Shown: positions 28,382 through 37,380 of the stretch, piece by piece
Layout: the number at the start of each line of letters is the position of its first letter
Numbering within the stretch: position 1 is the stretch's first letter
Assembly (NCBI GenBank): GCA_903865745.1
Contig: CAIPKV010000053.1
Span: 1-64,000 of the forward strand
DNA from: an uncultured Verrucomicrobia subdivision 3 bacterium
GTDB lineage: Bacteria > Verrucomicrobiota > Verrucomicrobiia > Limisphaerales > UBA11358
Direction: 5' to 3'
DNA: 64,000 bases
Program-made: the position numbers and the translations under genes
The notes under the pieces: model-generated
The model's input: the letters and a program-made list of their open reading frames with translations, nothing else
Database searches by the model: none
Told to the model about the DNA's origin: nothing

Positions 28382-28924
28382 ATGAGCGACACGAACGAAG
28401 ACAAATCCAAACAAAGCCCGTGCTGCGGCAACTGCGACCTCACCCTAGCCTTCCTAGTACTGCGCGGCTGGCTGGCCATCCGCGCCATTCTGACGGGCAT
28501 CGAGAAATTCGGCGCGTACAAGAGCGTCCAGAAGCCGCTGTTGGACGCCACCGGCCAACCGGACGCGAGCGGCGCGATGGTGGACGTGAAGGTGAAGTTT
28601 TATTCGCTCGCAAATTATTCCGGCGTCCCGACCGCGCTGAAGGGCAAGTTCTGCAACGAGGCGCTGCTGCCCCCGTTCGCATTGAACTTGTTTGACCATC
28701 TGCTCGGGCCGGCGCTCATCGCGACGGGCGTTATGCTTTTGATCGGCCTCGGCACGCGCGTCTCGCTGTTTGTGCAAGGTTTGATTTACATGGCGCTCAC
28801 GGTCGGACTGATTTTAATCCATCAGGACGACGGCGTTTCCTGGCTCGGCATCCACATCGCGCTCGTGGCGTTCGCGCTGGCGCTGGCGAAACACAACAAG
28901 CTCGCGCTCCTCAAAAAATGGTAA
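28382..28924 (+). CDS. DoxX-like integral membrane protein
   Basis: A 180-residue membrane protein resembling the DoxX family. There are four hydrophobic segments: about 22-40 (LAFLVLRGWLAIRAILTGI), 107-125 (LGPALIATGVMLLIGLG), 128-146 (SLFVQGLIYMALTVGLIL) and 153-172. Between the first two lies a soluble loop of about 60 residues with KFYSLANYSGVP. The N terminus has CCGNC, possibly a metal or disulfide site. DoxX proteins are linked to respiratory or sulfur redox chemistry, but the function here is unknown. Its stop overlaps the start of the next gene (ATGGTAA), so the two are probably coupled. Confidence 0.7.
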   Translation: MSDTNEDKSKQSPCCGNCDLTLAFLVLRGWLAIRAILTGIEKFGAYKSVQKPLLDATGQPDASGAMVDVKVKFYSLANYSGVPTALKGKFCNEALLPPFALNLFDHLLGPALIATGVMLLIGLGTRVSLFVQGLIYMALTVGLILIHQDDGVSWLGIHIALVAFALALAKHNKLALLKKW

Positions 28925-30258
28925 CCACCCCCCTCACCCGCCGCGAATTCATCGGCACCACGGCAGCCGCCGGTGCAGGGATTCTCTTATCCTCGTGCAG
29001 CCCGGACTCCGGCTCGAAGTCCGCCGCGAACAAGGCTTCGTCGCTCAACAAAATCAACATGGCCTTGATCGGCTGTGGCGCCGAGGGACAGGTGCTGCTG
29101 GATTCCTTGCAAGTCATCGATGGTATCCGCATCGCCGCCGTCGTGGACATCTGGCCTTACAATTTGAAGAGCAACGTTCGCCGCCTCAAGGACAACGGCT
29201 TCGACGTGAACGGCTACGAAAACTACGAGGACTTGCTGGCGAACGAAAAAGATTTGCAGGCGGTCATCGTGGCAACACCCGATTTCTGGCATGCGCCCAT
29301 CACCAACGCCTGCTTGAAGGCCGGCCTCCACGTCTATTGCGAGAAGATGATGAGCAACACCATCGAAGGCGCGCGCTCGATGGTGCAGACCATGCGGGAG
29401 ACGGGCAAGCTTTTGCAGATCGGCCACCAGCGCCGGAGCAATCCGCGCTATATGTTTGCGCTAAACAAGCTCGTGCGCGACGCGAAGATTTGCGGCCGGC
29501 TGACGGCGGCGCACGCTCAATGGAACCGCGCCAAAACCGATGACCTCGGCTGGCCGAAACATTCTGACATCAAGCCCGACGTACTGGCAAAGTACGGTTT
29601 CAAGGATATGCACCAGTTCCGCAACTGGCGCTGGTTCAAAGGCCTTGGCGGCGGCCCGCTTTCCGATTTGGGCGCGCATCAAATTGACATCTTCAACTGG
29701 TGGTTCGGCATGACGCCGCGTGCCGTGCTGGCCAGCGGTGGCATTGATTACTACAAGAACCACGAGTGGTATGATAACGCCATGGTGATTTACGAATACC
29801 CGTTGCCCGACGGCGTGGCGCGCGCGTTTTATCAGGTGCAGACTACGACGAGCGCGGGCGGCGGCTATTTTGAGATGTTCATGGGTGACGAAGGCACCAT
29901 CAAGATGTCGGAGAATCCCAGCATTACAAAACTTTACCGTGAAGATCGCGCGCAAGTCTGGGATGCGTTGGTTGAAAAAAATTATTTGAGCGCGAGCGCC
30001 ACCGCCGCCCCCAGCGACGCGGAAAAAGTGGACGTGCGTGAGACCGCGCCGCTGCTGCAATATGATATTCCAGTCAGCTTCAGTAAAAAGATTCACCAGC
30101 CGCACTTGGAGAACTTCTTCAACGCCATCCGGGGCACGGCCAAGTTGAACTGCCCCGCCGACGAAGCCTTTGCCAGCGAATACGTCATCCACAAGGCGAA
30201 CGACGCCATTGACGCACAAAAAACGCTGGCGATTTCAGCCGAAGAAGTCAAGGCTTGA
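28918..30258 (+). CDS. Gfo/Idh/MocA oxidoreductase with Tat-type signal
   Basis: A 446-residue NAD(P)-dependent oxidoreductase. The N terminus has a twin-arginine signal (TRREFIGTTAAAGAGI) followed by LLSSC, a possible lipobox with Cys27, so it is probably exported folded. The Rossmann motif is MALIGCGAEGQVLLDSL near residues 44-60. The catalytic EKMM-type motif (HVYCEKMMSNTIEGA) corresponds to the EKP of the family. The C-terminal domain holds the GGGPLSDLGAHQIDIFNWW block. Such secreted forms are numerous in Planctomycetes and Verrucomicrobia and act on sugars or sugar acids. Substrate unknown. Confidence 0.88.
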   Translation: MVTTPLTRREFIGTTAAAGAGILLSSCSPDSGSKSAANKASSLNKINMALIGCGAEGQVLLDSLQVIDGIRIAAVVDIWPYNLKSNVRRLKDNGFDVNGYENYEDLLANEKDLQAVIVATPDFWHAPITNACLKAGLHVYCEKMMSNTIEGARSMVQTMRETGKLLQIGHQRRSNPRYMFALNKLVRDAKICGRLTAAHAQWNRAKTDDLGWPKHSDIKPDVLAKYGFKDMHQFRNWRWFKGLGGGPLSDLGAHQIDIFNWWFGMTPRAVLASGGIDYYKNHEWYDNAMVIYEYPLPDGVARAFYQVQTTTSAGGGYFEMFMGDEGTIKMSENPSITKLYREDRAQVWDALVEKNYLSASATAAPSDAEKVDVRETAPLLQYDIPVSFSKKIHQPHLENFFNAIRGTAKLNCPADEAFASEYVIHKANDAIDAQKTLAISAEEVKA

Positions 30259-30273
30259 GCCATTGATTAAACT

Positions 30274-30912
30274 ATGAACAAATTCCTCACCCACGCTGTC
30301 AGTCTCGTCTTGCTCTCCGCCAGCGTCGCGTTCGCTCAGGACAAAATCCCGCTCGTCACCAAGCTGCCCGACCCGCTCTTTGTCGGCACCCCCGTGCCGT
30401 TCACCATTCCCAATCTGGAACCCGAGACTAAGAAGTGGCCCGAGTTTATGGTGCCCGCCGGCACGGTGAATCTCGCCATCAGCAACAAGGTCACCGCCAG
30501 CGACAGCGACCCGGTGGTGGGCACGCTCGACCTCGTGACCGACGGCGACAAGGCAGGCGACGAAGGCTCGTGGGTCGAACTCGGCCAGGGCAAACAGTGG
30601 GTGCAGATTGACCTGACGAAGGAGGCGGACATCTCCGCCATCGTGGTCTGGCATTATCATTCGCAAGCCCGCGTTTACCGCGACGTGGTGGTGCAGGTTT
30701 CCGACGACCCGACGTTCGCCACGGGGGTGACGACCATCTATGACAATTCTACCAACGGCAAGGACCGGCCGTATGTTGAAACTTACTTCGGCAAGCTGAT
30801 GGATGCTAAAGGTGTCAAGGGCCGTTACGTCCGCCTCTACAGCAACGGCAATACGACGAATAAGATGAACCACTACATCGAGGTGGAAGTTTGGGGCAAG
30901 CCGGCCGCGTAA
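30274..30912 (+). CDS. Secreted discoidin-like (F5/8 type C-like) protein
   Basis: A 212-residue exported protein with signal peptide 1-21 (ending VAFAQ). Residues about 75-205 look like a galactose-binding/F5-8C fold: the pattern DLVTDGDKAGDEGSWVELG, then WVQIDLTKEADISAIVVWH and the final GRYVRLYSNGN...HYIEVEVWG. It probably binds carbohydrate or cell-surface polymer in the periplasm. It follows the oxidoreductase by 15 bp, so it is likely co-transcribed. No catalytic site is evident. Confidence 0.75.
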   Translation: MNKFLTHAVSLVLLSASVAFAQDKIPLVTKLPDPLFVGTPVPFTIPNLEPETKKWPEFMVPAGTVNLAISNKVTASDSDPVVGTLDLVTDGDKAGDEGSWVELGQGKQWVQIDLTKEADISAIVVWHYHSQARVYRDVVVQVSDDPTFATGVTTIYDNSTNGKDRPYVETYFGKLMDAKGVKGRYVRLYSNGNTTNKMNHYIEVEVWGKPAA

Positions 30913-30930
30913 GAAAATGAAGCAGGCAGA

Positions 30931-32430
30931 ATGCAGAAGGCAGAAACAAAGCCGGCACCGTCGGTGAATCGGTTTTTTCATTCGTCCTTCGTCATTCATT
31001 ATTCTGCCTTCGTTCTCATCGCCCTGCTGGCGCTTGCCATTCGTCTGCCGCAACTCGGCGTCCGGCCGATGCACACGGATGAATCCGTCAACGCCTTCAT
31101 CACCGGCAAGCTGCTCACGGGTGACGCCTATCATTACGACCCAAAAGATCGCCACGGCCCGGCCCTCGTCGAACTCACGCTGCCGCTGGTCCGACTCGAA
31201 GGCTCGAAGAATCTATCCGACCTGACTGAAGCCCAACTGCGCCTCGTTCCCGTCCTCATCGGCAGCGCGACCATGCTACTGTTTGGCGCGGCGGTCGAAC
31301 TGTTCGGCTTCATTCCATGTCTTGTCGCGGCGCTGCTGTTCGCCTTCGCTCCCATTTCCGTTTATTACAGCCGCTATTTCATCCATGAAACGTTATTTGT
31401 CGGCGCGACGCTGGGTTTAATTGTGTCCGGTGGACGGGCCGTCTTAAGAAGTTCGCTTTTGTTCGCGGCACTCGCTGGGTTGTGCGCGGCAGTGATGCTC
31501 GCATGTAAGGAAACTGCCGGACTCCATTTCTTCGCGCTCGGACTGGCGGCGGTTATTGGCTGGCGATTGCACGCAGCGAAGAAAATACCAGTTATTAGTG
31601 TCTGGCTCACCGGCGCCATCGCGTTTTTAGTCGGGGGAATCTTGCTGTTCACTTGGGGCGGGCAAAACTGGTCCGCGCTCGCCGACTTGTTCCGCGCCAT
31701 CCCTCACCTCGCCGCCCGCGCGGGTGGCGAGGGCCACGAGAAGCCCTTCGCCTATTATATATTCCTCCTGAACGGCGGCGGTTCCGGCGCGGCCATCTGC
31801 ATTCTCGCGCTACTGGGATTCTATCGCACGACTTATTCCTTCGCCCGCCTGACCCTGGCGACCTACGCGATATTGATTGGCGTGATCTACTCCGCCATTC
31901 CCTATAAAACTCCGTGGCTCGCGCTGAACTTGTGGCTGCCCATCGCCTTGCTGGCCGGCTTCGCCAGCGAACGGCTTTGGTTCGCCAGCACCAAACCTTC
32001 CGTGCGCGCAGCCCTCTTGCTTGGCACCGGGGTACTTGGCTTGCTCATCGCGCACGACACTAGGCAGCGCGTCTTCGAGCAGCCGGCGGATGAGCGCAAT
32101 CCCTACGCCTACGCCCACACCTCGGAAGATTTACTGGGCTTGCCGGTGCGATTGAACGAGCTGGCGCGGCAAAACCATCTCGCCAATCCCCGCATCGCCG
32201 TCGTCGCGGCGGATGCGTGGCCGTTGCCGTGGTATCTGCGGAAGTTTTCCAGCGTCGCCTATTGGCAGCCAACGCAGACGGCAGGCGCGGCGGATTTCTA
32301 CATCACCACGACGGATGTTTCCGGCGAACTTGCGCAACGCCTGAAGAACTTCCGACCAGATTACTACGGCGCGCGACCGAATGTGCTGCTGATCTTGTGG
32401 TCGCCGCCCGAAACCCATCTCAGCCCATGA
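30931..32430 (+). CDS. TIGR03663-like polytopic membrane protein (GT-C type)
   Basis: A 499-residue membrane protein with about ten hydrophobic segments. The first loop has PMHTDESVNAF, the acidic motif of GT-C/PMT-like glycosyltransferases, and DRHGPALVELTLP, typical of the TIGR03663 (Agl23-like) group. Likely role: transfer of a lipid-linked sugar outside the membrane, by family analogy. The first 27 codons (30931-31011) coincide with a simple-sequence element that contains an inverted GAAGGCAGAA / TTCTGCCTTC pair, so the true start may lie later. Its stop overlaps the apbE start (ATGA). Confidence 0.75.
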   Translation: MQKAETKPAPSVNRFFHSSFVIHYSAFVLIALLALAIRLPQLGVRPMHTDESVNAFITGKLLTGDAYHYDPKDRHGPALVELTLPLVRLEGSKNLSDLTEAQLRLVPVLIGSATMLLFGAAVELFGFIPCLVAALLFAFAPISVYYSRYFIHETLFVGATLGLIVSGGRAVLRSSLLFAALAGLCAAVMLACKETAGLHFFALGLAAVIGWRLHAAKKIPVISVWLTGAIAFLVGGILLFTWGGQNWSALADLFRAIPHLAARAGGEGHEKPFAYYIFLLNGGGSGAAICILALLGFYRTTYSFARLTLATYAILIGVIYSAIPYKTPWLALNLWLPIALLAGFASERLWFASTKPSVRAALLLGTGVLGLLIAHDTRQRVFEQPADERNPYAYAHTSEDLLGLPVRLNELARQNHLANPRIAVVAADAWPLPWYLRKFSSVAYWQPTQTAGAADFYITTTDVSGELAQRLKNFRPDYYGARPNVLLILWSPPETHLSP

Positions 32431-33263
32431 GCGAGTCCGGCATCCATGTCTTTAATCACAACGCGATGGCCACGCAGTTTCAGGTGCGCATCGCGGGCGA
32501 GGACAAAACCTACGCCGGGCAGACCGCGCAGGCCGCGTTTGCGTTAACCGACGAGCTTGAGCAGCGCCTCAGCCGCTTCCGCGCGAACAGCGAGATCAGC
32601 CAGATTGCGCAAATGGTTCCCGGCGAGAAGCTACGCCTCAGCGAGCCTGTCTTCGCGTGTCTGCGGCTGGCCCAGCGGATGGAGTTTGCCACGCGCGGCG
32701 CGTTCTCGGTGACGGCCGCCGCGCTCAAGCATCAGCCGACCAAGCCGCTGTGGGCGCTTGTGGAGAAGGAGTTTTCCATCCGGTGCGACAGCGGGCGACT
32801 CGAGTTCGATCTCGGCGCGATTGGCAAAGGCTTTACGCTCGACCGCATGGCCGGGATATTGCGCGAATGGAGTTGTCCCGCGTTTTTGCTGGTCGCGGGT
32901 GGTAGCAGCATTCTCGCGGGCGACGCCTCGGCGGGCACGGCGGGTTGGGATTGCGGTTTGGGTGATAACAATTCCCCGCGCCGGCATCGGCTGGCGAACG
33001 GCTCCTTGAGCGGCTCCGGCCTCGCGGTCAAGGGCGCACACATCTTCGATCCGCGCACGGGCCTGGCGAGTTCCCGGCGCAACCGCGCGTGGACGTTCAC
33101 GACTTCCGCCGCCGAATCCGACGCGCTCTCGACCGCGTGCATGATTCTGGACGAAACCGAAATCCTCGACGTGTTGAAACGCAACGCCGACTGGCTGGTC
33201 TTCCTTAACGAGAAAGACGAATGGCGGCAACTGGGTTCACGCCCAGCGCCGCCCCTCGTTTAA
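32427..33263 (+). CDS. apbE: FAD:protein FMN transferase
   Basis: A 278-residue ApbE-family flavin transferase, which attaches FMN covalently to Thr/Ser of partner proteins such as Nqr/Rnf subunits. Family motifs: HNAMATQFQV at the N terminus, DLGAIGKGFTLDRMAGIL (Mg/FAD site), GGSSILAG, HIFDPRTG and SDALSTACM. No signal peptide or lipobox is seen, unlike many ApbE proteins. The start ATG overlaps the stop of the previous gene (ATGA), indicating coupling. No flavoprotein target is in the window. Confidence 0.88.
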   Translation: MSESGIHVFNHNAMATQFQVRIAGEDKTYAGQTAQAAFALTDELEQRLSRFRANSEISQIAQMVPGEKLRLSEPVFACLRLAQRMEFATRGAFSVTAAALKHQPTKPLWALVEKEFSIRCDSGRLEFDLGAIGKGFTLDRMAGILREWSCPAFLLVAGGSSILAGDASAGTAGWDCGLGDNNSPRRHRLANGSLSGSGLAVKGAHIFDPRTGLASSRRNRAWTFTTSAAESDALSTACMILDETEILDVLKRNADWLVFLNEKDEWRQLGSRPAPPLV

Positions 33264-33280
33264 AGTTTAGTTGTCAGTTA

Positions 33281-34837
33281 CTACTCCGACTTCGCCGCGA
33301 GCTGCACCGCCTTATACCCGCCACGCGATTTGAAGTAGCCGATCAACGCGAGATAACACACGAAGGTGAACAGCGGGAACATTGCCATCTTGCCCAACGC
33401 ACTAAACTTGCCGGCGGTCGTTGCCGCTTGCAGATCGGCTTGCGACTTCGCATCCGTCACCAGGGCGCTCTTCGTGGGGTCAATGGCCTGATACGCACCC
33501 AGCAGATAGTTCTGTTGCATCGTCACCGTTTGATAGAGCGCGGGATTCGTCACCTGCAATTGCTGCGTGGTGGATGATTCCTGCATGTAACCGAGGAACG
33601 GCGCGCCCAATATACCCACCGCCAGCATCCCGATACCGCCCATCGCGTTCAAGGTCAGGGCGCCGCCGCGCGGACATTGCTCGGAAGTCAGACCGAGAAT
33701 CGTCGGCCAGAAGAAGGTGATGCCCACGCCAAACAATGTCGCCGCCGCGAAAATGGTGCCGGTGCCGGCGTGCGCCGTGTGTGAGAGCGCAAGGATGCCC
33801 AAGCCGGCCAAGGCTGAACACGTCGCGAGCAGGCCGACGGGCGAGAACTTATGCGCGAGCGGTCCGGCGCAGAAGCGCAACACCAGCATGATGGCCGAGG
33901 TATAGACGAGCACCCACGCGGAATTATAGCCGGCGGCCTTCATCGGGTCTTCCATGAGCGCGGTGATCCAGCCATTCGTGCCCAATTCCGTCGTGGCTTG
34001 CGGCATCATGATGATGATGAGAAAGGCGAGGATGAACCGCCCAAAGGATTTCGTGATGACCGCGAACGTCAGCACCACCACGCCCGTCAAAATCCAACTG
34101 ACATTCTGCGACCAGCCGAACACTTGCCCGAGTTGCGCGAACACCAGACCGAAGCCCACGAGCGCGCCGAACGCCCCGAGTTCCTTGAGCATGGCGAGGT
34201 AGCTGATGCCAGCCTGCTCGCGTTCGCTCTTCGGAAATTGTTTGCTGATGAGAATGATGAAGAACGTGAAGGCCGGAATCAGAATCAAGCCGAGGTTGAT
34301 GCGCCAATCCGCATTGTTCGCCAAGGCGATGGTACAGAGGCCGCCCATCACCAACCCCGCCGGCCAGCCCGCGTGCAGGCGGTTCAGCCATTTCACTTTG
34401 TCCGTGTTGAACATCGTGGACACGATGGGATTGGCATACGCCTCCACCGTGCCGTTGCCGAGGCCGAGGATGATGCTGCCCCAGTAGAGCAATTGGTATC
34501 CGTGCTTCTGCCCGGCCACCAGCGCGTCGCCCGTCACACCGTGAATGCAACTGTAAGCGGCAATCGCCATGCCGGTATAGGCAAGATAGCTGACGAAGGA
34601 ATAAATCATCGCGACCTTGTAGCCGATGCGATCGATGAACAGGCTAAACAGGATGATGCTCACGCCGAACGACCAGATGCCCGCGCCCTGGAGTTCGCCA
34701 ACTACGACGTTGTCCAGGCCGAAGTCGGCCTTGAACTGGCCGCCGCACAGGATCATGCGGCTGATGAAGGCGTAGCTGGTGGTGATGAGGGCAATGAAGC
34801 AGCCCCAGAACAGGATTTTATCGTGCTTATTATTCAT
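33281..34837 (-). CDS. MFS transporter, probable sugar permease
   Basis: A 518-residue major facilitator protein with about 12 membrane segments. It starts MNNKHDKILFWGCFIALITT; the loop after TM2 has SLFIDRIGYKVAM, an MFS loop-2/3-like motif, and GSIILGLGNGTVEAYANPI recalls fucose/sugar permeases. A periplasmic loop of about 70 residues lies before the last segment (ESSTTQQLQVTNPALYQTV). Substrate is not determinable; sugars are most likely from the neighbours. It is divergent from cardiolipin synthase, with array C between. Confidence 0.82.
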   Translation of the reverse strand: MNNKHDKILFWGCFIALITTSYAFISRMILCGGQFKADFGLDNVVVGELQGAGIWSFGVSIILFSLFIDRIGYKVAMIYSFVSYLAYTGMAIAAYSCIHGVTGDALVAGQKHGYQLLYWGSIILGLGNGTVEAYANPIVSTMFNTDKVKWLNRLHAGWPAGLVMGGLCTIALANNADWRINLGLILIPAFTFFIILISKQFPKSEREQAGISYLAMLKELGAFGALVGFGLVFAQLGQVFGWSQNVSWILTGVVVLTFAVITKSFGRFILAFLIIIMMPQATTELGTNGWITALMEDPMKAAGYNSAWVLVYTSAIMLVLRFCAGPLAHKFSPVGLLATCSALAGLGILALSHTAHAGTGTIFAAATLFGVGITFFWPTILGLTSEQCPRGGALTLNAMGGIGMLAVGILGAPFLGYMQESSTTQQLQVTNPALYQTVTMQQNYLLGAYQAIDPTKSALVTDAKSQADLQAATTAGKFSALGKMAMFPLFTFVCYLALIGYFKSRGGYKAVQLAAKSE

Positions 34838-34945
34838 GGGAGAATTGGAAGGTCAAATGCTCGCAACGTCAGGTACAGAGTCAACGCCAAAAGTAGTCTT
34901 TGCCGACGGCCACGGTCTCCAGCAAAAACAGAATAACGACCATCA

Positions 34946-35197
34946 GGGACCTGACGAGGTCGAGCAGTCATTACTAAACCTCGGGGAATGACCTCCAGAC
35001 GCCAGACAGCGGCTTTGCGACGTCGAAAACTCAGCGGTGGAGGTCAGGAAATGACAGGGCGACTTCGAGCTGTGAATGTTCGAGGTAGAAGCCTGAATTC
35101 TCGACGGCGGCGTGTGACCCGTCGACGTCTAACAATGACTATTCGATGTCGAGGAATGACTTCTCGACGTCGAGAAGTCATTTCATAGATGCTCAAT
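34946..35197. repeat. 21-bp tandem array C, about 12 units
   Basis: Units begin at 34946, 34967, 34988, 35009, 35030, 35051, 35072, 35093, 35114, 35135, 35156 and 35177, with no indel. The consensus is RTGAC, three variable bases, TCGACGTCGAG and two bases, so each unit has a palindromic TCGACGTCGA core. Left-hand units are more degenerate than right-hand ones. The right end forms the 28-bp perfect palindrome at 35155-35182. Confidence 0.92.
35155..35182. promoter_or_regulatory. 28-bp perfect palindrome
   Basis: Arm AATGACTTCTCGAC (35155-35168) is followed without spacer by its exact reverse complement (35169-35182). It could be a protein-binding site or form a cruciform or hairpin. No T run follows, so it is not a standard terminator. 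Confidence 0.9.
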
Positions 35198-35429
35198 TTT
35201 AGGTGGAAAAGTTACTTGATGAAGGTTTTAGCCTTAAAAAACGGCCAACTGTCACTATTTGAACACCTGAAAGTGGCGGGCGGGTGGAATGGCGCTGTTC
35301 GCCTCGGAGACAAGCAAGCTAGGACGGCATTATCGCATTATAAAATCGTAACAATGCCATTTTTCTCCCAGCCTGAGTTGAACCGCTGTCATTGCTTTCG
35401 GGCGATTGAGAACCTACATTCACGCGGTC

Positions 35430-36899
35430 ATGAATTGGTTGGATGAACTCGCGCGCTTCTGGCCGCATCTCGCGGCGGGCTTTGATTTTATTGCCGCCGT
35501 GCTCGCGTCCGTGCATGCGCTGCTGAACAAACGCGATTCCCGCGCCGCCACCCTCTGGCTGGGCATCATCTGGCTGCTGCCCGCACTCGGGGCCGGACTG
35601 TATCTGGTGTTCGGCGTGAACCGGATTCGGCGCCGCGCCATCAAGCTAGCGGTCCACAAATCGTTTACCCGTGAGGTGCCGGAAAATCTCGGTGAACCGG
35701 AGCATGACGGCGCGGAACATTTGAAACATCTCGCGCACGTCGTCGGCCGCGTCACCGGCCAGCTGCTGACCACCGGTAACGGCCTCGAACCGCTGGTGAA
35801 CGGCGACGCGGCCTTTCCGGCGATGCTCGCCGCGATTGATGCCGCCGAGAAATCCGTCGCGCTCGTCTCTTATATCTTTGATAACGATAAGTCCGGGCGA
35901 CAGTTCGTGGCCGCGCTGGCCCGCGCGCATGAACGTGGCGTGGCGGTGCGCGTCTTGGTGGATGGTGCTGGCACGCGTTATTCGTGGCCGCCCATCACGT
36001 TTGTTTTGCGCCAAGCGAAAGTGCCTTTTGCCAAATTTCTGCCCGCTTCCATCCTCACGCCGTGGCGCGTGGCCACGATCAATTTGCGGAATCATCGCAA
36101 GGCGCTCATCGTGGACGGCACGCTGGCCTTCACGGGCGGCATGAATATCCGCCATGGCAATGTGCTGCAGGATGCGCCGAAAAGTCCGGTGCAAGATCTG
36201 CATTTCCGCGTGACGGGGCCGGTCGTGATGGCGCTGCAAGAGGCGTTCGTAAATGATTGGATGTTTACGACGGGGGAAATCCTCGATGGCGAAAACTGGT
36301 TTCCCACTTCGGAGACGCGCTTCGTTAAAGCCGGATTGCAAACGGCGGGCGAGGTCATTGCGCGTGTGATTCCGGACGGACCGGATGCGGATTTCGAGAA
36401 CGCGCGCTGGACGCTGCTCGCCGCGCTGGCGGAGGCGCAAACGTCAGTAAAAATTGTTACGCCCTATTTCCTGCCGGACCATGCGCTCATCGCGGCGCTC
36501 AATCTCGCGGCGCTGCGCGGGGTGCGCGTGGATATTATTTTACCGGCCAAGAGCAATTTGCCGTATATGCATTGGGCGTCGCGCGCGCTCTGGTGGCAGG
36601 TGCTCCAGCGCGGCTGCCATATCTGGCTCACGCCGCCGCCGTTCGACCATTCCAAGCTGATGACGGTGGACGGCCATTGGGTGCTGCTCGGTTCAGCGAA
36701 CTGGGACGCGCGCAGTCTGCGGCTGAACTTCGAGCTCAATGTGGAGTGCTATAATCGCGCGTTCGCGCAGGCGATGGAACGGTTGATTGCGAAAAAACTG
36801 GCCGACGCGCATGAGGTTGACCTGACGGAAGTGGACGCGCGGTCGATGTTGGAAAAGCTGCGCGATGCGTTTGCGCGCCTGTTCTCGCCTTTCCTTTAA
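35430..36899 (+). CDS. cls: Cardiolipin synthase (phospholipase D family)
   Basis: A 489-residue membrane-bound phosphatidyltransferase that joins two phosphatidylglycerols. There are two N-terminal hydrophobic segments (FDFIAAVLASVHALL and LGIIWLLPALGAGLYLVFG). Two HKD motifs follow: NHRKALIVDG with TGGMNIR downstream, and FDHSKLMTVDG with SANWDARS. The start is the ATG of MNWLDELARF; a TTG eight codons upstream is possible but less likely. It converges on nuoA. Confidence 0.92.
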   Translation: MNWLDELARFWPHLAAGFDFIAAVLASVHALLNKRDSRAATLWLGIIWLLPALGAGLYLVFGVNRIRRRAIKLAVHKSFTREVPENLGEPEHDGAEHLKHLAHVVGRVTGQLLTTGNGLEPLVNGDAAFPAMLAAIDAAEKSVALVSYIFDNDKSGRQFVAALARAHERGVAVRVLVDGAGTRYSWPPITFVLRQAKVPFAKFLPASILTPWRVATINLRNHRKALIVDGTLAFTGGMNIRHGNVLQDAPKSPVQDLHFRVTGPVVMALQEAFVNDWMFTTGEILDGENWFPTSETRFVKAGLQTAGEVIARVIPDGPDADFENARWTLLAALAEAQTSVKIVTPYFLPDHALIAALNLAALRGVRVDIILPAKSNLPYMHWASRALWWQVLQRGCHIWLTPPPFDHSKLMTVDGHWVLLGSANWDARSLRLNFELNVECYNRAFAQAMERLIAKKLADAHEVDLTEVDARSMLEKLRDAFARLFSPFL

Positions 36900-36927
36900 G
36901 CAACCCCGGAGGCAACCGGCCTGCGGT

Positions 36928-37329
36928 TCATTCCCGCCAGTCGAACGCTTTTTTCTTCACGGCATAGATGTAGCCCGCGAAGAGAATGGCCATGAAGGAA
37001 AGCATCGAGCCAAGAATCAAATTGCGCGTGGCATGTTCGGCCAGCATATCGCGATAAACCACCGCCCACGGGTACATGAACACCAATTCGATATCGAACA
37101 GGATGAACAACATCGCGACGAGATAAAATTTGACGGAGAAGCGCCCGCCCGCCTCGCTAATGGGGTTCACGCCGCATTCGTAAGCGCCATCCTTGGCCTT
37201 GTTTGACTTGGCATATTTGCCGAGCAGCACGGAGAGCAGCAGCGTTCCGCCCGCGAAGCCGATGCCGGCCGCGAGGAGAAACAGGACCGGGATATATTGC
37301 GCGAGCTGGGAAGATTGCAAATTTTCCAT
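36928..37329 (-). CDS. nuoA: NADH-quinone oxidoreductase subunit A
   Basis: NuoA, 133 residues, a three-helix membrane subunit of complex I near the quinone site. The family core is plain: KAKDGAYECGVNPISEAGGRFSVKFYLVAMLFILFDIE, with the loop Cys and the Asp/Glu pair. Elsewhere nuoA normally heads nuoB-N, but here the only gene downstream is cardiolipin synthase on the other strand, so this copy is an orphan. It follows the DJ-1/PfpI gene by 51 bp on the same strand. Confidence 0.95.
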   Translation of the reverse strand: MENLQSSQLAQYIPVLFLLAAGIGFAGGTLLLSVLLGKYAKSNKAKDGAYECGVNPISEAGGRFSVKFYLVAMLFILFDIELVFMYPWAVVYRDMLAEHATRNLILGSMLSFMAILFAGYIYAVKKKAFDWRE

Positions 37330-37380
37330 GGCGGAAAGTTTAAGAACAACGGCGGAAATTTCAATAAGGAAAGCGAACGA

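Larger units (their letters stand above)
34838..35429. other. Divergent gap filled by array C
   Basis: A 592-bp gap between the starts of the MFS gene and cardiolipin synthase. Array C occupies 34946-35197. The rest (35198-35429) is more AT-rich and should hold the cardiolipin synthase promoter. A frame at 35189-35446 has no recognisable features and overlaps the synthase start. Confidence 0.6.

Noticed and set aside
35189-35446. 85-codon frame between array C and cardiolipin synthase
   Set aside because: It overlaps the synthase start, has no recognisable domain and its first codons lie in the decaying end of array C.
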